A stretch of 64,000 nucleotides of DNA from the NCBI GenBank assembly GCA_019787685.1, contig JAHNUO010000010.1:62001-126000 (forward strand), given 5' to 3'. The position numbers and the translations under genes are program-made. This DNA is from Chiua virens. Its lineage: Eukaryota > Basidiomycota > Agaricomycetes > Boletales > Boletaceae. Every line of letters begins with the position of its first letter. Position 1 is the first letter of the stretch. The notes beneath the pieces are model-generated. The model was not told where the DNA came from, ran no database searches, and saw nothing but the letters and a program-made list of their open reading frames with translations. Below, piece after piece: positions 1 to 11,900 of this stretch.

Positions 1-261
1 TGGGGAAGATTATTAGGGAACCTGCGTGCAGCATGTTGAACATCATGCATGGGGAAGATTATTAGGGAACCTGCGCGCAGCATGTTGAACATCATGCATG
101 GGGAAGATTATTAGGGAACCTGCGTGCAGCATGTTGAACATCATGCATGGGGAAGATTATTAGGGAACCTGCGCGCAGCATGTTGAACATCATGCATGGG
201 GAAGATTATTAGGGAACCTGCGCGCAGCATGTTGAACATCATGCATGGGGAAGATTATTAG
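1..261. repeat. 49-bp minisatellite, at least five full units
   Basis: Units begin at 1, 50, 99, 148 and 197, and a sixth is cut after 16 bases at 246-261. Units are identical except for one position that alternates between GCGTGC and GCGCGC, a CpG to TpG change. Each unit contains the odd palindrome ATGTT-G-AACAT. The array runs off the left edge, so its full length is unknown. There are no unique spacers, which excludes a CRISPR array. Confidence 0.97.
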
Positions 262-400
262 ATCTGAAGGGTCAGAGTTTGAAATAGGAAAGTTGCACTT
301 GTTGATAGGATTTCTGGGATGACACATCTGGCTCACTGTCATATACCATACCATCTCCATTCTACCAGATCCAACTCTGACCTTCTCAGACATTAACTCC

Positions 401-792
401 TAGTGTTTCAAAGTCCAGTCTAGGGCTGCTCAAAAGACTGGCAACTGGACCAGACTGGACTGGTAGGCAACTGGACTGCAGTTGCAGTTGCATCCAGTTG
501 CTGACCAGTCCAGTTACCAGTTGTCTTGATTTTGAAAAAATAAAAGACTTGTCCTTTAGTGGACCAGTCTTTAGCTCCTATCCATGGGTACTTCCCACAA
601 TATTTTCAGAATTTTAGATATTTCATTTGAATTTCTACCACAAAAACTGAGTTAAGACCCTCTCTGACCAACATGCCACCTGGAAATGGCCATATCCTTT
701 GATCCTGTGCTCCACATCTTATGATCTAAGGGTCTGTAGGTAACCAGAGGTCCATAGTAGATTTTATTTCACCATGACTAATTGTGATTTCC
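401..792 (+). mobile_element. hAT-like miniature element (MITE), copy 1, right-truncated
   Basis: It starts with TAGTGTTTCAAAGTCC and continues through a tract rich in CCAGTTGC and ACTGG motifs. It aligns with full copies at 14183-14737 (inverted) and 32579-33137 over about 390 bases. Similarity stops near 792, so the right end is missing. No coding capacity is seen. Assignment to hAT rests on the 8-bp target duplication of copy 3. Confidence 0.75.
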
Positions 793-1169
793 GCTGTGTG
801 TGGTAGATTGGTCTTTGTCAACATGTTTATATACTTCTATCCATAGCTAGCTTGTTGACTTATTCTACTAAGTGATTGTAGCTCAGCATAAATATTCCAT
901 ATATTTATGATAGTGGCTATCAATTAGTAAAAGTGAAATGTATCATATGCTTCCACTAGTAGTTGACTAACTTAGCTGAATTGGTGTCTATCAATTGCCA
1001 TAAGTATTCCATATACTAATGCAAATATACTTACATGGATTTTGCCTCATGCCTAGTATCTCAGTCATTTTATCATCATGCCCAAGTATTTGGAATACAT
1101 GTGCTTGTGGCTATGTAATACAGACATTGTCTTTATTAGATTGTTACACTGCATTGACAAGATTTCTGT
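793..1169. other. No recognised feature
   Basis: AT-rich sequence without a recognisable reading frame, LTR or inverted repeat. Confidence 0.5.
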
Positions 1170-1410
1170 AGTAGGCTGTTCTACTCTATTGACTAGGTTG
1201 TTCTAATAGGTTGTTCCAGTAGGTTATTCCACCCCATTCTAGGTTGTTCTACTAGGTTGTTCCAGTAGGTTGTTCTACCCCATTCTAGGTTGTTCCACCA
1301 GGTTATTCCACCCCAATGACTAGGTTGTTCCACTAGGTTGTTCCACTAAATTGTGCTACTCCATTGACTAGGTTATTCCAGTAGGTTGTTCCACTAGGTT
1401 GTTCCAGGGG
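1170..1410. repeat. Degenerate minisatellite of AGGTTGTTCCA motifs
   Basis: The motif AGGTTGTTCCA, with variants in the last bases, recurs more than ten times. It is grouped into a higher-order unit of about 50 bases ending in CCCATTGACT or CCCATTCT. Copies are imperfect, so this is an old array. Confidence 0.85.
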
Positions 1411-1775
1411 CTATCAAGTGGTACGGATACAGAGGGAAAGATTATTAGGTCGCAAGTAGTGTGTGATTGCACGGGCCACTTTGTGAGACTCTTCAATATT
1501 GATTTGCAAAATTTCTTCCAGCTCTGGCTCCCAGTCAGAGAGAGTCAGAGCCCTCAGAATCAGAGCCATGGTGTTTCCTCAATAGTGTTGGTAGTTTTCA
1601 CATTAGTACCGAAATGAAACATACCTGTTTGCAGCCCATTTTTTGCCTTTCCTTGTTAAACTGGACATGATCTCTGTGCGTTTTGATGATTGGTCAGAAT
1701 CATAGATAGGGGAATGAGGGAAATGGGCGCGTTTATTGCTAGTTGAGGGGATTGTGATGGTGGTGTGAGATTAAG
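1411..1775. other. No recognised feature
   Basis: No coding similarity or repeat recognised. It precedes the transposase relic and could hold its unrecognised upstream part. Confidence 0.4.
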
Positions 1776-3260
1776 ATGTGGGTGAATTTAATCTTCCAGT
1801 TCACTCATGGATATGTTGGTATGCTTCAGATGCTTAAAAAAACAGCTTGCTACCCAGTGGTCTTTATGGAAGTTTCAACACGAGATGTGTTCTTTCTACC
1901 AAACTACAGAACTACCTCAAGAATCAGCCTCACAAGCTCATCGCCATGCCACAGTCATTGCCAAGGATCCCCAGGCCGCAGCAAGCGTCAACAACTTAGG
2001 TCTTCCAAAGCTCAAAAAGCTGAATTGGCGATGTACAAGCACCATGCCCTGGGCAATTATCCTGCTACAATTCGAGAATTTGGAATGACAGACAACTACT
2101 CTGTGCAAACGGTGCATTCATCCCACAAATCTGATTTCCTACCATGGATTGAGACATGTATGGGGTGAACTGGAGCATCAGTGTATCAAACATCGTTTTC
2201 CTCACTCAGGAAAGAAGAAGGCAACAAGGAACACAGGTGTTGTAAACCAAGAAGTGGTAGAAAAATTCATTAAACAAGTTAATGATGCTCGAGACTCTCT
2301 ATGCACAGGAAGCTCCTGCTGACCCATGCCGTCCCTTACGTGTGCTCACATTCCCAAGTGATCACTACCACCACGTTGCAGCATCAACGCGGCAGGCTCT
2401 TGACCTCACAGCCTGGCTAGGAGGACGCAGGAATGAGCCTGCATTCAAGGTAGAGCTGTGTTTGTTTACAATGATTCAACGAGTTGACAGGATCATCAGT
2501 TTCTCTTGTAATATAGAACTTCATCCCTCACCTCAAGGACCATAGTATGCTAGCCCAGCTATGAAGTTTTGAGTACAATGGAGATGAATGTGAGTTCTCA
2601 GATGAAGACCACAACTGCATTCTCCTCGAGGACAACAAGATTTTCGGGCATGCATATCTACGACCTCCACCGAGAACAGGAGTCAATAAGCCCTCATATG
2701 CGAGCTGACATCCTCCTTCTGTCACAGGAAGACAAGAACCTGTTCCTTGACAGCGAGAGCATTAGCAACGTGTTTGGTTTTGTCAACCCGGACTCTGTTA
2801 TTCATGGAGTCCACCTCATCCCTACGAATGCATTTGGAACCACAGAAGATACCAAGGCACTCATTAGCATGGCAGGACACATCTGAGGTCGACTGGATGT
2901 ATTTCTATGCGAGCATGTGGCTACTAACCACCTGCTGCAGCTAATTTCTTCCCCTAGTTTCATGGACAGAGATACATCCATGCGTTTCCAAGGTGGTGGT
3001 GTTGGTCATGAGATCAAATGGAAGTGGGGCAAGTTTTTACAGCATGAGGGACACACACCACCGCAAGAGGACTCAGATGGCCCAAGGGAAGGTGTATGCA
3101 AGTCAGCAGAAGACAATAATGGCAACAACCGTGACACCCTGATAGACCCAAACTTATGACTATGAGGGAGACAAAGAAAACAAAAATGAGGTTGATGACC
3201 AGAACAGGGACAATCATTGGCTCAGAAGAGGAGGGCATGGACCCATTGGTTGCTGACAAC
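1776..3260 (+). pseudogene. Plavaka-like transposase, C-terminal relic
   Basis: In three shifting frames this resembles the C-terminal part of the large Plavaka-type (CMC superfamily) transposases common in agaricomycetes. In order I see: a segment ending ELPQESASQAHRHA near 1920; YKHHALGNYPATIREFG with TDNYSVQ near 2040-2110; GELEHQCIKHRFPH near 2166-2207; DHYHHVAAST with LDLTAWLG near 2360-2420; a GDE-CEFSDED block near 2580-2610; a SYARADILLLSQED block near 2690; and RDTSMRFQGGGVGHE near 2965-3010, followed by an acidic tail. The catalytic core upstream is absent. A piece of about 55 bp between SVQT and GELEH interrupts the match and may be an old intron. Frameshifts and stops make it non-functional. 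The family call is from memory of conserved motifs. Confidence 0.6.
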
Positions 3261-4324
3261 GGCTATGGAGCATTGCAGCTTCATTCATGCTTTCACCACT
3301 CAGGCCTAGTAGCATCTTACATCAGCTGAATCACTCCAGGATGGACTGACAATGACAGCCATGTATCTGTGTGGGCTTCCTTGAATGGGTGAGCAGTGGT
3401 ATACATTATGTGTTTGGAGGTATTCTGATATAAGTGGTAATGATGCAACAGCTTTGCTCACATGGTACTGGGCAGTGCTCAGCGGGCACCCAGTGTGAGT
3501 GCTAACCAAAGGTGCACACAGCAGGCTCCAACTGGGCACGAAAGCTAGCCATTGAGTGTACCTCATGCAGCAAAGGTAGCAGCCATGGCAGCCCTGGTCA
3601 TTTCCATCTCATCTGGCTGCCGCCATGCTGCTTGCAAGCCTCCTTCTACCCACTCAAATTCATCCCAAAGTAGCCCAAGTTAGCTCTATCCACCTGCCAG
3701 CTCTGCTTCGCAGATCATGCCTGGCATCACATCAGGACACCAGTGCGCTGGAGCTCCGAGCTGCCAGGGAGGCTGGTCAGGAGCACGCTGACATGGCCAT
3801 GGAAGAAAAGGAGATACATCACACCACTGTTTCTAGAAAAAGACCCCCTTGATGGAACCCCCCCATGGTGGCAGCAAACTACAATGCATAGCAGCAGTGG
3901 GATGGCAAAGCAGGGCTTTGGGCGTCAGCTTGCGTTACCCTGCAATGCTGCCCTGACCATCTCCTAGCCGCTGAGTCACTGCTGTGACTCTCGCAAGACC
4001 CTCAGCTTGAACCTGCTGCATCCTCCAGCTGCTTCGAAGCTGCCCCCACAGCCAATCTGTGAAGCACCTTAGCCATTTCTTAGCAGCCAGGTCGCAGCCA
4101 TGTTTCTTGCAAGCCCCTGACAAGCCACCACCTGTGCCAGCTGTTGGGCAGAGGGGGTTGATGAATTCACAGAGATGATTTCTCGCATACCCGCATGCGA
4201 TGCAAAAAGCTACCACCAAGCTCATCATGGAGACAAGAAATGGATGGCTGCTTTCTCGTGCCAGGCCAGGTAGGCCATCAAGCAGACACACGCAGTGCGC
4301 AGCAAAGACTGAGATGTGCACAGC
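3261..4324. other. Unassigned sequence with short open frames only
   Basis: Frames on both strands reach about 130 codons (minus strand 3935-4330), but none resembles a family I know and they overlap one another. A few blocks rich in GCAGC and TGCC suggest decayed coding DNA. No LTR, inverted repeat or target duplication was found. Confidence 0.4.
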
Positions 4325-4842
4325 CAACAAATATGGTAGTGGCTGAAACTCTAAGTGTCAATGACAAAGCAACTAAAGAGGGGTTGATGCGCAATCACTG
4401 CATCTGACAAGAAGGTATGCATGTTCCACATGTTACAGAATGGCGAGCAACCAATTTATCTGAGAGTGACTCGCGATGAAGAGAGGCAGTGCGAGGAGGA
4501 AGAATGGTGCCATTGAGAGGCAGAGGAAGTGCATTGCAAGGAGGAACAACAAGTGGACATATGATGTGAGGAAGTGGATGAAAGGCAGCAGCATCATCAT
4601 GAGGAAGACCAACGACAGTACTAGGAAGAAGAAAGAGATCAACAGACTGAGCAGACTGTTAGATGCAGTGATTGCGCATCAACCCCTCTTGAGTTGCGTT
4701 GTCATTGACACTTAGAGTTTCAGCCACTACCATATTTGTTAGTGTATCTAGCTACTGTATTTAGCCTTGGAGTTCGATGTAAGAGACTAAGGATTACATC
4801 GAACTCCAGAATTTACAGTCTCTTACATCGAACTCCAGCTGC
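4325..4842 (+). mobile_element. LTR-core-LTR inverted cassette, copy A
   Basis: A reversed fragment of a copia-A2 LTR (4325-4409, ending CTGACA) faces away from a 247-bp GA-rich core (4410-4656). The core is followed by a forward LTR of the same subfamily starting TGTTAGATGCAGTG at 4657. Both LTR 5' ends abut the core, which is not the layout of a normal retrotransposon. The same cassette occurs inverted at 6431-6860 with a core of the same length. The core has an open frame in each direction, but its composition is simple and I do not regard it as a gene. The right LTR carries a hairpin whose loop is reversed relative to other copies. Confidence 0.8.
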
Positions 4843-6430
4843 CCAGTGCAGTTGTTTTATCATTAGATTATGATATTAGGGAATCAAATCACATCATTGT
4901 CTATCATCCAATCTCAGGATGATGCAGTATTCTTAGAATCTCAAAGATTATCTGGAGATTGTTCTCCAATTGGAAGGTGCATGGTGGGGTGTTGAAAATT
5001 ATTGCTGACTGAAATCTGACATCCCAAAAAAATTCTGAGAGCCTGACATGGGATAATGTGGTATAATATTGAATTATAATGAATCTACATGTTGTGTGAT
5101 GTGGGTCGTGAGCTGCCATTGACCCCTTCTGCCAACCCTTAGTCTCCACCTGGTTGGCATTCATTCAACTGGGTTAATTCTGCCCAGAAACCCCTTTGAG
5201 GCTGATCTGCCTTTGCCAGCAGCACTGTCACTCGACAGGGTTGACTCAGGCCTTGAATGACCAATCTGCCAGCAAAGCAATCCAAACACAGTTTTCTCTT
5301 TGAGCTAGCCATACAAGGGTGTTCAAGCTGCGATGCTTGGATGCTCTTGGCTGGCGATTTTCTTTTTATAAGAGCCACAGGTGGCTCACTGTCAGTAATC
5401 TTTTCGATCTCTTCTCCATCATGGCAGATGAAAACACCATAACCCTCCATACTTTTTATCACACTGCAATAGTCATACCCATTTGCAAGCTAACCATAAT
5501 CTGTCAAGAAAATATCAGCCTGTCATAGACTACAGAGCAGTTCAAGCGATGAGTCTGTGGGAAAGGAAGTTGAGATCGGACAAGGTAGTTCTGTTGGAAA
5601 CGTATCATTTGAAAGAGGACAAGGACATCTGGGTGGGAATGCATGGGACTAGATTGCACCGGGCTCTGTGGTGAGCCACTTTGTTGTGTCTCTTCCAGCC
5701 TTCAGAAACTCTTTTAGCTGTTCATCACCCCAAACCTTAGTGCCTGGACTCCAGTCAACCTAGTACCACCAGCCATTCTGAGACCAGAGAGGTTGATGTG
5801 CCTTCCCAGTCAAACTCAATCCACCATCTAGCCAGTGATGCTGCCTCCTTGGGTCGCCTATTGACCCATGAATTTGGTAATCATGATTACTTGGTAACCA
5901 TATCGCAAAATTTGAAAGCAGCATCCAGCTCTTGATACCAAATCTTCCACTTCTTAAGGTTTCTGCTGATTTATGCCTGGTAGATGGGTAACAACCCCTT
6001 TCTTAGGCTAGCTCACATCTACATCAACTGGGTTGAGGACACCAAGAGAGGGGACCAGGTGAATAGTGGTTATTATGTGGTTGTTGTCATCATCAGGCAA
6101 TGGAAGGGGAGGGCAATCTTGAAGGGTGAGTGTAGGGCCATTGAATGCTTCACAGTCTTGATCATGATTTCTTCCACCTTGTCATCATTGGGCAAGAATA
6201 GTGGAGTGATGGCACGCTGTGTCCATCATCAATCCCCATTACCATTACAAAGTGGGGCAGACACTCACATAGTGTTTTCTACCTAGCACCTTCTTGAGCT
6301 TGAAGGAGCCAGTACTAGCTGCGGAGTCACTGCTTCCTTCCCTCACTGTTCTCCGTCAGTATTGGCAGTGAGGTTGTTGACCTTGCACTGCAGACCTGTC
6401 CATTAACTTGTCCTGCCCTGTCTGTGATAA
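4843..6430. other. Unassigned spacer between inverted cassettes
   Basis: About 1.6 kb with only short overlapping frames on both strands. It includes GC-rich stretches around 5150-5350 and 5700-5830 that may be decayed coding DNA, but no family is recognisable. Confidence 0.4.
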
Positions 6431-6860
6431 ATCGATGTAAGAGACTAAGGAAGCCATTACATCGAACTCCAAGGCTAAATACAGTAGCTAGATACACTAA
6501 CAAATATGGTAGTGGCTGAAACTCTAAGTGTCAATGACAACGCAACTCAAGAGGGGTTGATGCGCAATCACTGCATCTAACAGTCTGCTCAGTCTGTTGA
6601 TCTCTTTCTTCTTCCTAGTGCTGTTGTTGGTCTTTCTCATGATGATGCTGCTGCCTTTCATCCACTTCCTCACATCATATCTCCACTTGTTGTTCCTCCC
6701 TGCAATGCACTTCCTCTGCCTCTCAATGGCACCATTCTTCCTCCTCGCACTGCCTCTCTTTATCGCGAGTTGCTCTCAGATAAATTGGTTGCTCGCCATT
6801 CTGTAACATGTGGAACATGCATACCTTCTTGTTAGATGCAGTGGATCGCGCATCAACCCC
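6431..6860 (-). mobile_element. LTR-core-LTR inverted cassette, copy B
   Basis: This is the reverse complement of the cassette at 4325-4842. A reversed copia-A2 LTR ends CTAACA at 6582, the 247-bp core occupies 6583-6829, and a short forward LTR start begins TGTTAGATGCAGTG at 6830 and breaks near 6860. The two cores differ at only a few positions by eye. The whole unit was therefore duplicated as an inverted repeat about 1.6 kb apart, rather than assembled twice by chance. Confidence 0.8.
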
Positions 6861-8745
6861 AGGCATGAACCAGAGTGGAAGGGGTGTGTTGGAGGATGGG
6901 GGTGCAGCGGAGGATGATGGGAGAGACTGTGTCTATGGGTTGGAGTGTGCATGTGGGGCATTTTGTTGTTGCATGTTAGTTTGAGAGACTGTTTCATTTG
7001 TTTGTGGGTGCAATTGGGACAAGGAAGACAAGGTGAGGTTGACACTGGGATCACGTCAAATGACAATACTGCCTACCAGTGGGTTTTTCAAGAACAATGC
7101 AGATATGTAACACTGACCTCTCTCTGACACAATGCTACCTGCACCCAGAACAGGGATGATCTCACCAATTTGCAACAACTTTCCATGGACTCATAGGTGG
7201 AATTTGTGTTCACTCTCTTGGAATCATCCCTTCTCCCTAGTTCACCATGTTCCTCAAGCACCTTCAAGTTGGACACTTTCTTTAAATGCTCAGCCATTTG
7301 AGGTCACCAGGTTAACTCTCATGCTGTGGACATAAGACCCAACAGACATTACAGTTGGCATACAAAGTGATTGGTTGCTGACTTGGCTGAGTATAGGCTT
7401 GCATTGTCTTTAGGAGGAATGCCACAGACAATGGACTACTATGTCAGAGCATGTCAGGCTTGAAGGGTGTGAGCTTTCCCAGATTAGTATGCAGTGTCCA
7501 TCAAGCTTCCATTTAACACTGGCAACATCTTGCTCGTTGTTTGGCTTGAGAGCAGAAATTCAACTATGGCGCTATGAGTTGATCTTAGCTGACAATAAAG
7601 GTATGTGATGAGGATGATGTACACCACAAAAACTTTTGAGCCAGTTGAGGACAGAAGGACTAAGATATGGAACTCAATGCAATGTTCAAAGTCAAATATG
7701 GATGACCCACTATTGCGAGAATGGGGTTGTGGCAGGCCAGGCATAATTGCTATTTACATTCATACACTGCTTTGTGAGTGGGATCAGAATTTAACTCCCA
7801 AAAAAGACTGCAAAAGCAGAAGGCTGAGCAAAGTAGAAACAACATGGAACAACAAAATGTCTCACAAATCAACAGTGCAATGGCAACTCCATAATAAATG
7901 GGAATGTAGAGGTAAATCAGCCACTGGGGGCTCTGTCATCCTAGAACCATCCTTGTCAAGATCTGATGTTGAGATACAACGGGTTGCAACATCAGTTTCA
8001 TGTGAGGTAGAACCTTCAATGCAGTGCTCTATCAGATCCATATTTGAAGGAATGGTTGAGGGTATTGCTGAAATGTTCACACAAGATGTAGTTGAATGCA
8101 GGTGACCCAGAGCTATTCGTGAATGGAAGCACAGGAAGATGGCGCTGCCTCCTGATTTGAGGGCCAACACAGCATGAAAGATATGATGGCAGCCAAGTAA
8201 GAATGGGATGGCAATGAGCAATAGTGAGAATTGCACATTCTTTCCCCTAAGGCGCAGGTGGGCGGAATTGAAGTAGGTTGGATTTGAATTTTTTGTAGGA
8301 AAGGGTGGATTTCGTTGTGACTCCAATATCATCTGAGTCTTAACAGATCTCAGATGTTTTGTCATTTTCTTTTATTTCTTTGTTGTGATAGCTTAGCTAT
8401 GGGAGCAAATTGTTCATCTTTCACCACTGATCTGTGTTTCTGAATATTCTTGGGCTAACTGTCTTTCTGTGACAGGTGTAAAATGAGTTGTAATTGATGG
8501 TGTTAATGGAGATCCATCTAAGATGGACGACACTGTAACATGTTATGATGTAAATTTCAGTTCATGGGAACTGGTTGTACATGTGAGACTGGTGAGATTT
8601 CTGCTGCAATGACCACTATCATTGATTTCCTCTGTGAAACTGGGTCCATGTCACTCACTCCTTCATGAATGACACTCACCACCACATTTTCACCTCTGTG
8701 AACTGCTCAAAAACCTGCAACTGGCATTGACTCGGACCCTCCTCC
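6861..8745. other. Unassigned sequence with overlapping frames at 7605-8365
   Basis: The longest frames are 7605-8105 on the plus strand (166 codons) and 7862-8365 on the minus strand (167 codons), overlapping each other. Neither matches a family I recognise, and at most one could be real. Direct duplications, LTR ends and inverted repeats were not found here. It may contain a decayed host gene. Confidence 0.35.
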
Positions 8746-8750
8746 CAACT

Positions 8751-8934
8751 TGTTAGCTTTCTGATTGTGCACTTCGCGCATTTTAGCTAACATACTTTAT
8801 TTGGATATTGCGCCACACTTGTGGCTAATTGTTTGTGTTTGTTTCATACCTAGTTTATAGTCGGAGTTCCTGTTAACAGCTGGACTCACACAGCTGGAGT
8901 CCACAGTGAGAAACTGAAGAAAGCGAACACTGTG
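8751..8934 (+). repeat. Rearranged 5' LTR of copia-A1
   Basis: Bases 8751-8870 match the first 120 bases of the 3' LTR. From 8871 to about 8934 the sequence is the reverse complement of the LTR's distal part, starting at its very terminus (TGTTAACAGCTGGA) and reading back to the hairpin. It lacks a ~50-bp stretch present in the 3' LTR. The pol frame follows at once, with no primer-binding site or gag. Either the distal LTR was inverted, or a second reversed LTR joined here and the intervening DNA was lost. Confidence 0.85.
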
Positions 8935-11900
8935 CGTTCCAGTGACCCCTCTGATCCATTCTCACCGCTCCAACTCGATGCTGACCACGACTGGAATGCA
9001 GACTCGGGGGCCACTTCTCATATGACGCCCCATCGCCACTGGTTGCGCAATTATACCCCAAAACGCCTCGCAATCAAGCTCGCCGACAATACTGTGGTTT
9101 ATTCGACTGGGGTGGGCTCTGTGGTGTTTAAGCCGGTGATTAATGGGAAGAGTGGTCGATCAGTCGAGTTTTCGAACGTCTTGCATGTTCCTGAGTGCGG
9201 AACAACTTACTCGCAGTGTTATACCTCACACGGCATTCCTCCTTTGTTGTCAATATCAATGCCACCCATATGACCTTCTCGCGCGCTGCAGGACCGCCTC
9301 TGTTCGTCGCTACCATCAACAGTCACAATGCCGCGTTTTTGGACGGCACAACAGAGCCTGTAACTGAGTATGCGCACCCTGCAACCACACTCCCACTCGA
9401 CATGGCGCTTTGGCATCGCAGATTCGCTCACCACAACACTGGGGACATCAAATCACTTCTTGAGCGCAATATGGTCACTGGGATGAAGCTAGAGAGCAAG
9501 TCGTCACCTAACCCCTTCCCCAGCTCGACCTCTCGCTCGTCTCGCCCTCTGGAGCTCGTCCACTCAGATGTCCACCAAGTGCCCTACCCCACCTTCACTG
9601 GGTATCGCTACTGGGTCACTTTTATCGACGACCACTCGCGGTATCGCTTTGTGCTCCCAATTCGCGCCAAATCGGACGTTTTGGAGGCTTTTAAGCAGTT
9701 CAAGGCGTTTGCAGAGAACCAGAGCGAGCGAAAGATCAAGACCCTACGAGACGACAAGGGAGGGGAGTATATGAGCAATGCGATGCTGAAGTTCACCACT
9801 GAGTGCGGTATAGAGCGCCAGCACACAGTGCGAGCGCGTCCTCAGCAGAATGGTATCGCAGAACGAGCTAATCGCGTCCTGAGCGAACGCATTACTGCTA
9901 TGTTGAAGGAATCAGGCCTCGCTATGGCCTTCTGGGGCGAAGCACTTGCTGCACTCGTCCATGTCTGGAACAGATGCCCTACAGCCGCTCTGGATGATTC
10001 TACCCCCTTTGAGCGATGGCATGGACGCAAACCGGACGTCTCCCACCTTCGTGTATGGGGATCCACTGCCTATGTCCATATCCAGAAGGACAAGCGCAGC
10101 GCTTTGCGCCCCCACTATGATAAATGTGTCTTTATTGGGTACCCTGATGGTTACAAGGGCTGGAAATTCTACAACCCGACCACAAAGCGCACTGTGATCT
10201 CAGAACGCGCTGATTTCGACGAGCGCACCTCCATTCCTTCACCCACACCCACTCCAGCACGTCTCGATGTCTCTCGACCTCATACTGCCCCAGATATCGA
10301 AGAGCTTGCAGAGGACGACGCGTCTGAGGCTCCTGGGATTCTGCATCCTGGGGGGGCGCCTGGTCCTGCTGAGGAACAGGATTCAGAACCCAATACCCCA
10401 GTTGCTGCGCCTCAACCACTTCCAGACGCTCCTGAGACACCACCACCTGCGCCTCAGCCTGTGCACAGTCCTGTAGGTATCGGAGCACGCTTACCACAGC
10501 GAACCCGCCAGCGACCTCGCGAATGGTGGAAGCTGAGCCCAGCCCAGCTCACAGACGACCAGTCGGACGACTCTGACAGTGAAGATGCGGACATTGCGCA
10601 CTGTCTTGCCACCAGTACAGCGCATCCGAGGTCGTTTAGAGATGCTATGAAGCGAGATGACGCTTCAGAGTGGAGACAAGCCGCTTTGGACGAATTAGCT
10701 GCCCATAAGACGAATGGGACTTGGACACTTGTGGATCGACCTAAGGATCGTCCTGTCATCGGTTCCAAGTGGGTGTTTACCAGGAAGTATCGCGCTGATG
10801 GTTCTTTTGAGCGGTACAAGGGTCGTTTGGTCGCACAGGGCTTTTCCCAGCGCCCAGGATTCGAGGTTTTCGCTCCTGCTGTGCGCCTTCCCACTCTTCG
10901 TATCATCCTTGCGCTTGCTGCGATCCACGACCTCCATCTCTGGTCTGTCGACGTCTCAAATGCGTATCTGAACGGCGAAATCGACTGCGACGTCTATATG
11001 GAGCAGCCAGAGGGTTTTGAGGAAGGAGATCGCAAGCAAACGGTCTGTTTGCTCCAGACAGCGCTGTATGGCACCAGACAAGGGGGTAATCGCTGGAATC
11101 ACAAGATGCGCTCGACTTTGGAGACTCTTGGATTCACTCAGACCTATTCTGATGCCGCTGTGTATATCTTCGTCCGAGGTGATGTCCAGATCATCCTGCC
11201 TGTGTTCGTCGATGATATGACCTATGCATCGAAATCCCTCGAGGCGATCAAGCAGGCGATCGAGGATCTGCGCAAACACTTCAAATTGCGCGATTTGGGG
11301 CCTACTACTGAGATCCTAGGCATCAAAATCGATCGCGATCGTCAGAAGCGTTCTCTGACGATCTCCCAGCGCCAGTATTGAGTTGATATGCTCGCTCGCG
11401 TCAATATGGCCGATTGCAAGCCTGTGACGACCCCCATGGCGCCTGGTCTCTGCCTTTCGCGTGATCAGAGCCCCAAGACAGCAGAAGAGCGCAATTTCAT
11501 GCGTTCCATTGATTATGGGGGTGCTATTGGCTCTTTGCAGTACTTATCCTGCACCACTCGTCCTGATATCGCATTCGCAGTAGGTCAACTCGCCTCCTTT
11601 ACCTCTGAACCTGGTGTAGCGCATTGGAACGCGATCAAGCACCTTTTTCGCTACATCCAGGGCTCTTTGAGTTTCGGCATCACCTACTCCCCTGATCCCA
11701 CCTCTTCCGAGCTCTTCAGGACCTATTCTGACGCAAACCATGGTGGTTGCAAGGACTCTGGTCGTTCCACCAGCGCATATGTCGTCAAGATCGGTTCTGG
11801 TGTCGTCTCCTGGATGTCCAAGCGCCAGCCCATTGTCGCTCTCTCCACTACTGAAGCAGAGTATGTTGCAGCATGCGAAGCAGGCAAGGAGATCGTATGG

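Noticed and set aside
1..261. Possible CRISPR-like array
   Set aside because: The 49-bp units follow each other without unique spacers, and the surroundings are eukaryotic transposons.
4433..4642. Hydrophobic 69-residue frame (minus strand), repeated at 6597-6806
   Set aside because: It is the antisense reading of a GA-rich core in the LTR cassette; CT-rich codons give leucine and phenylalanine by composition. No conserved start context or family.
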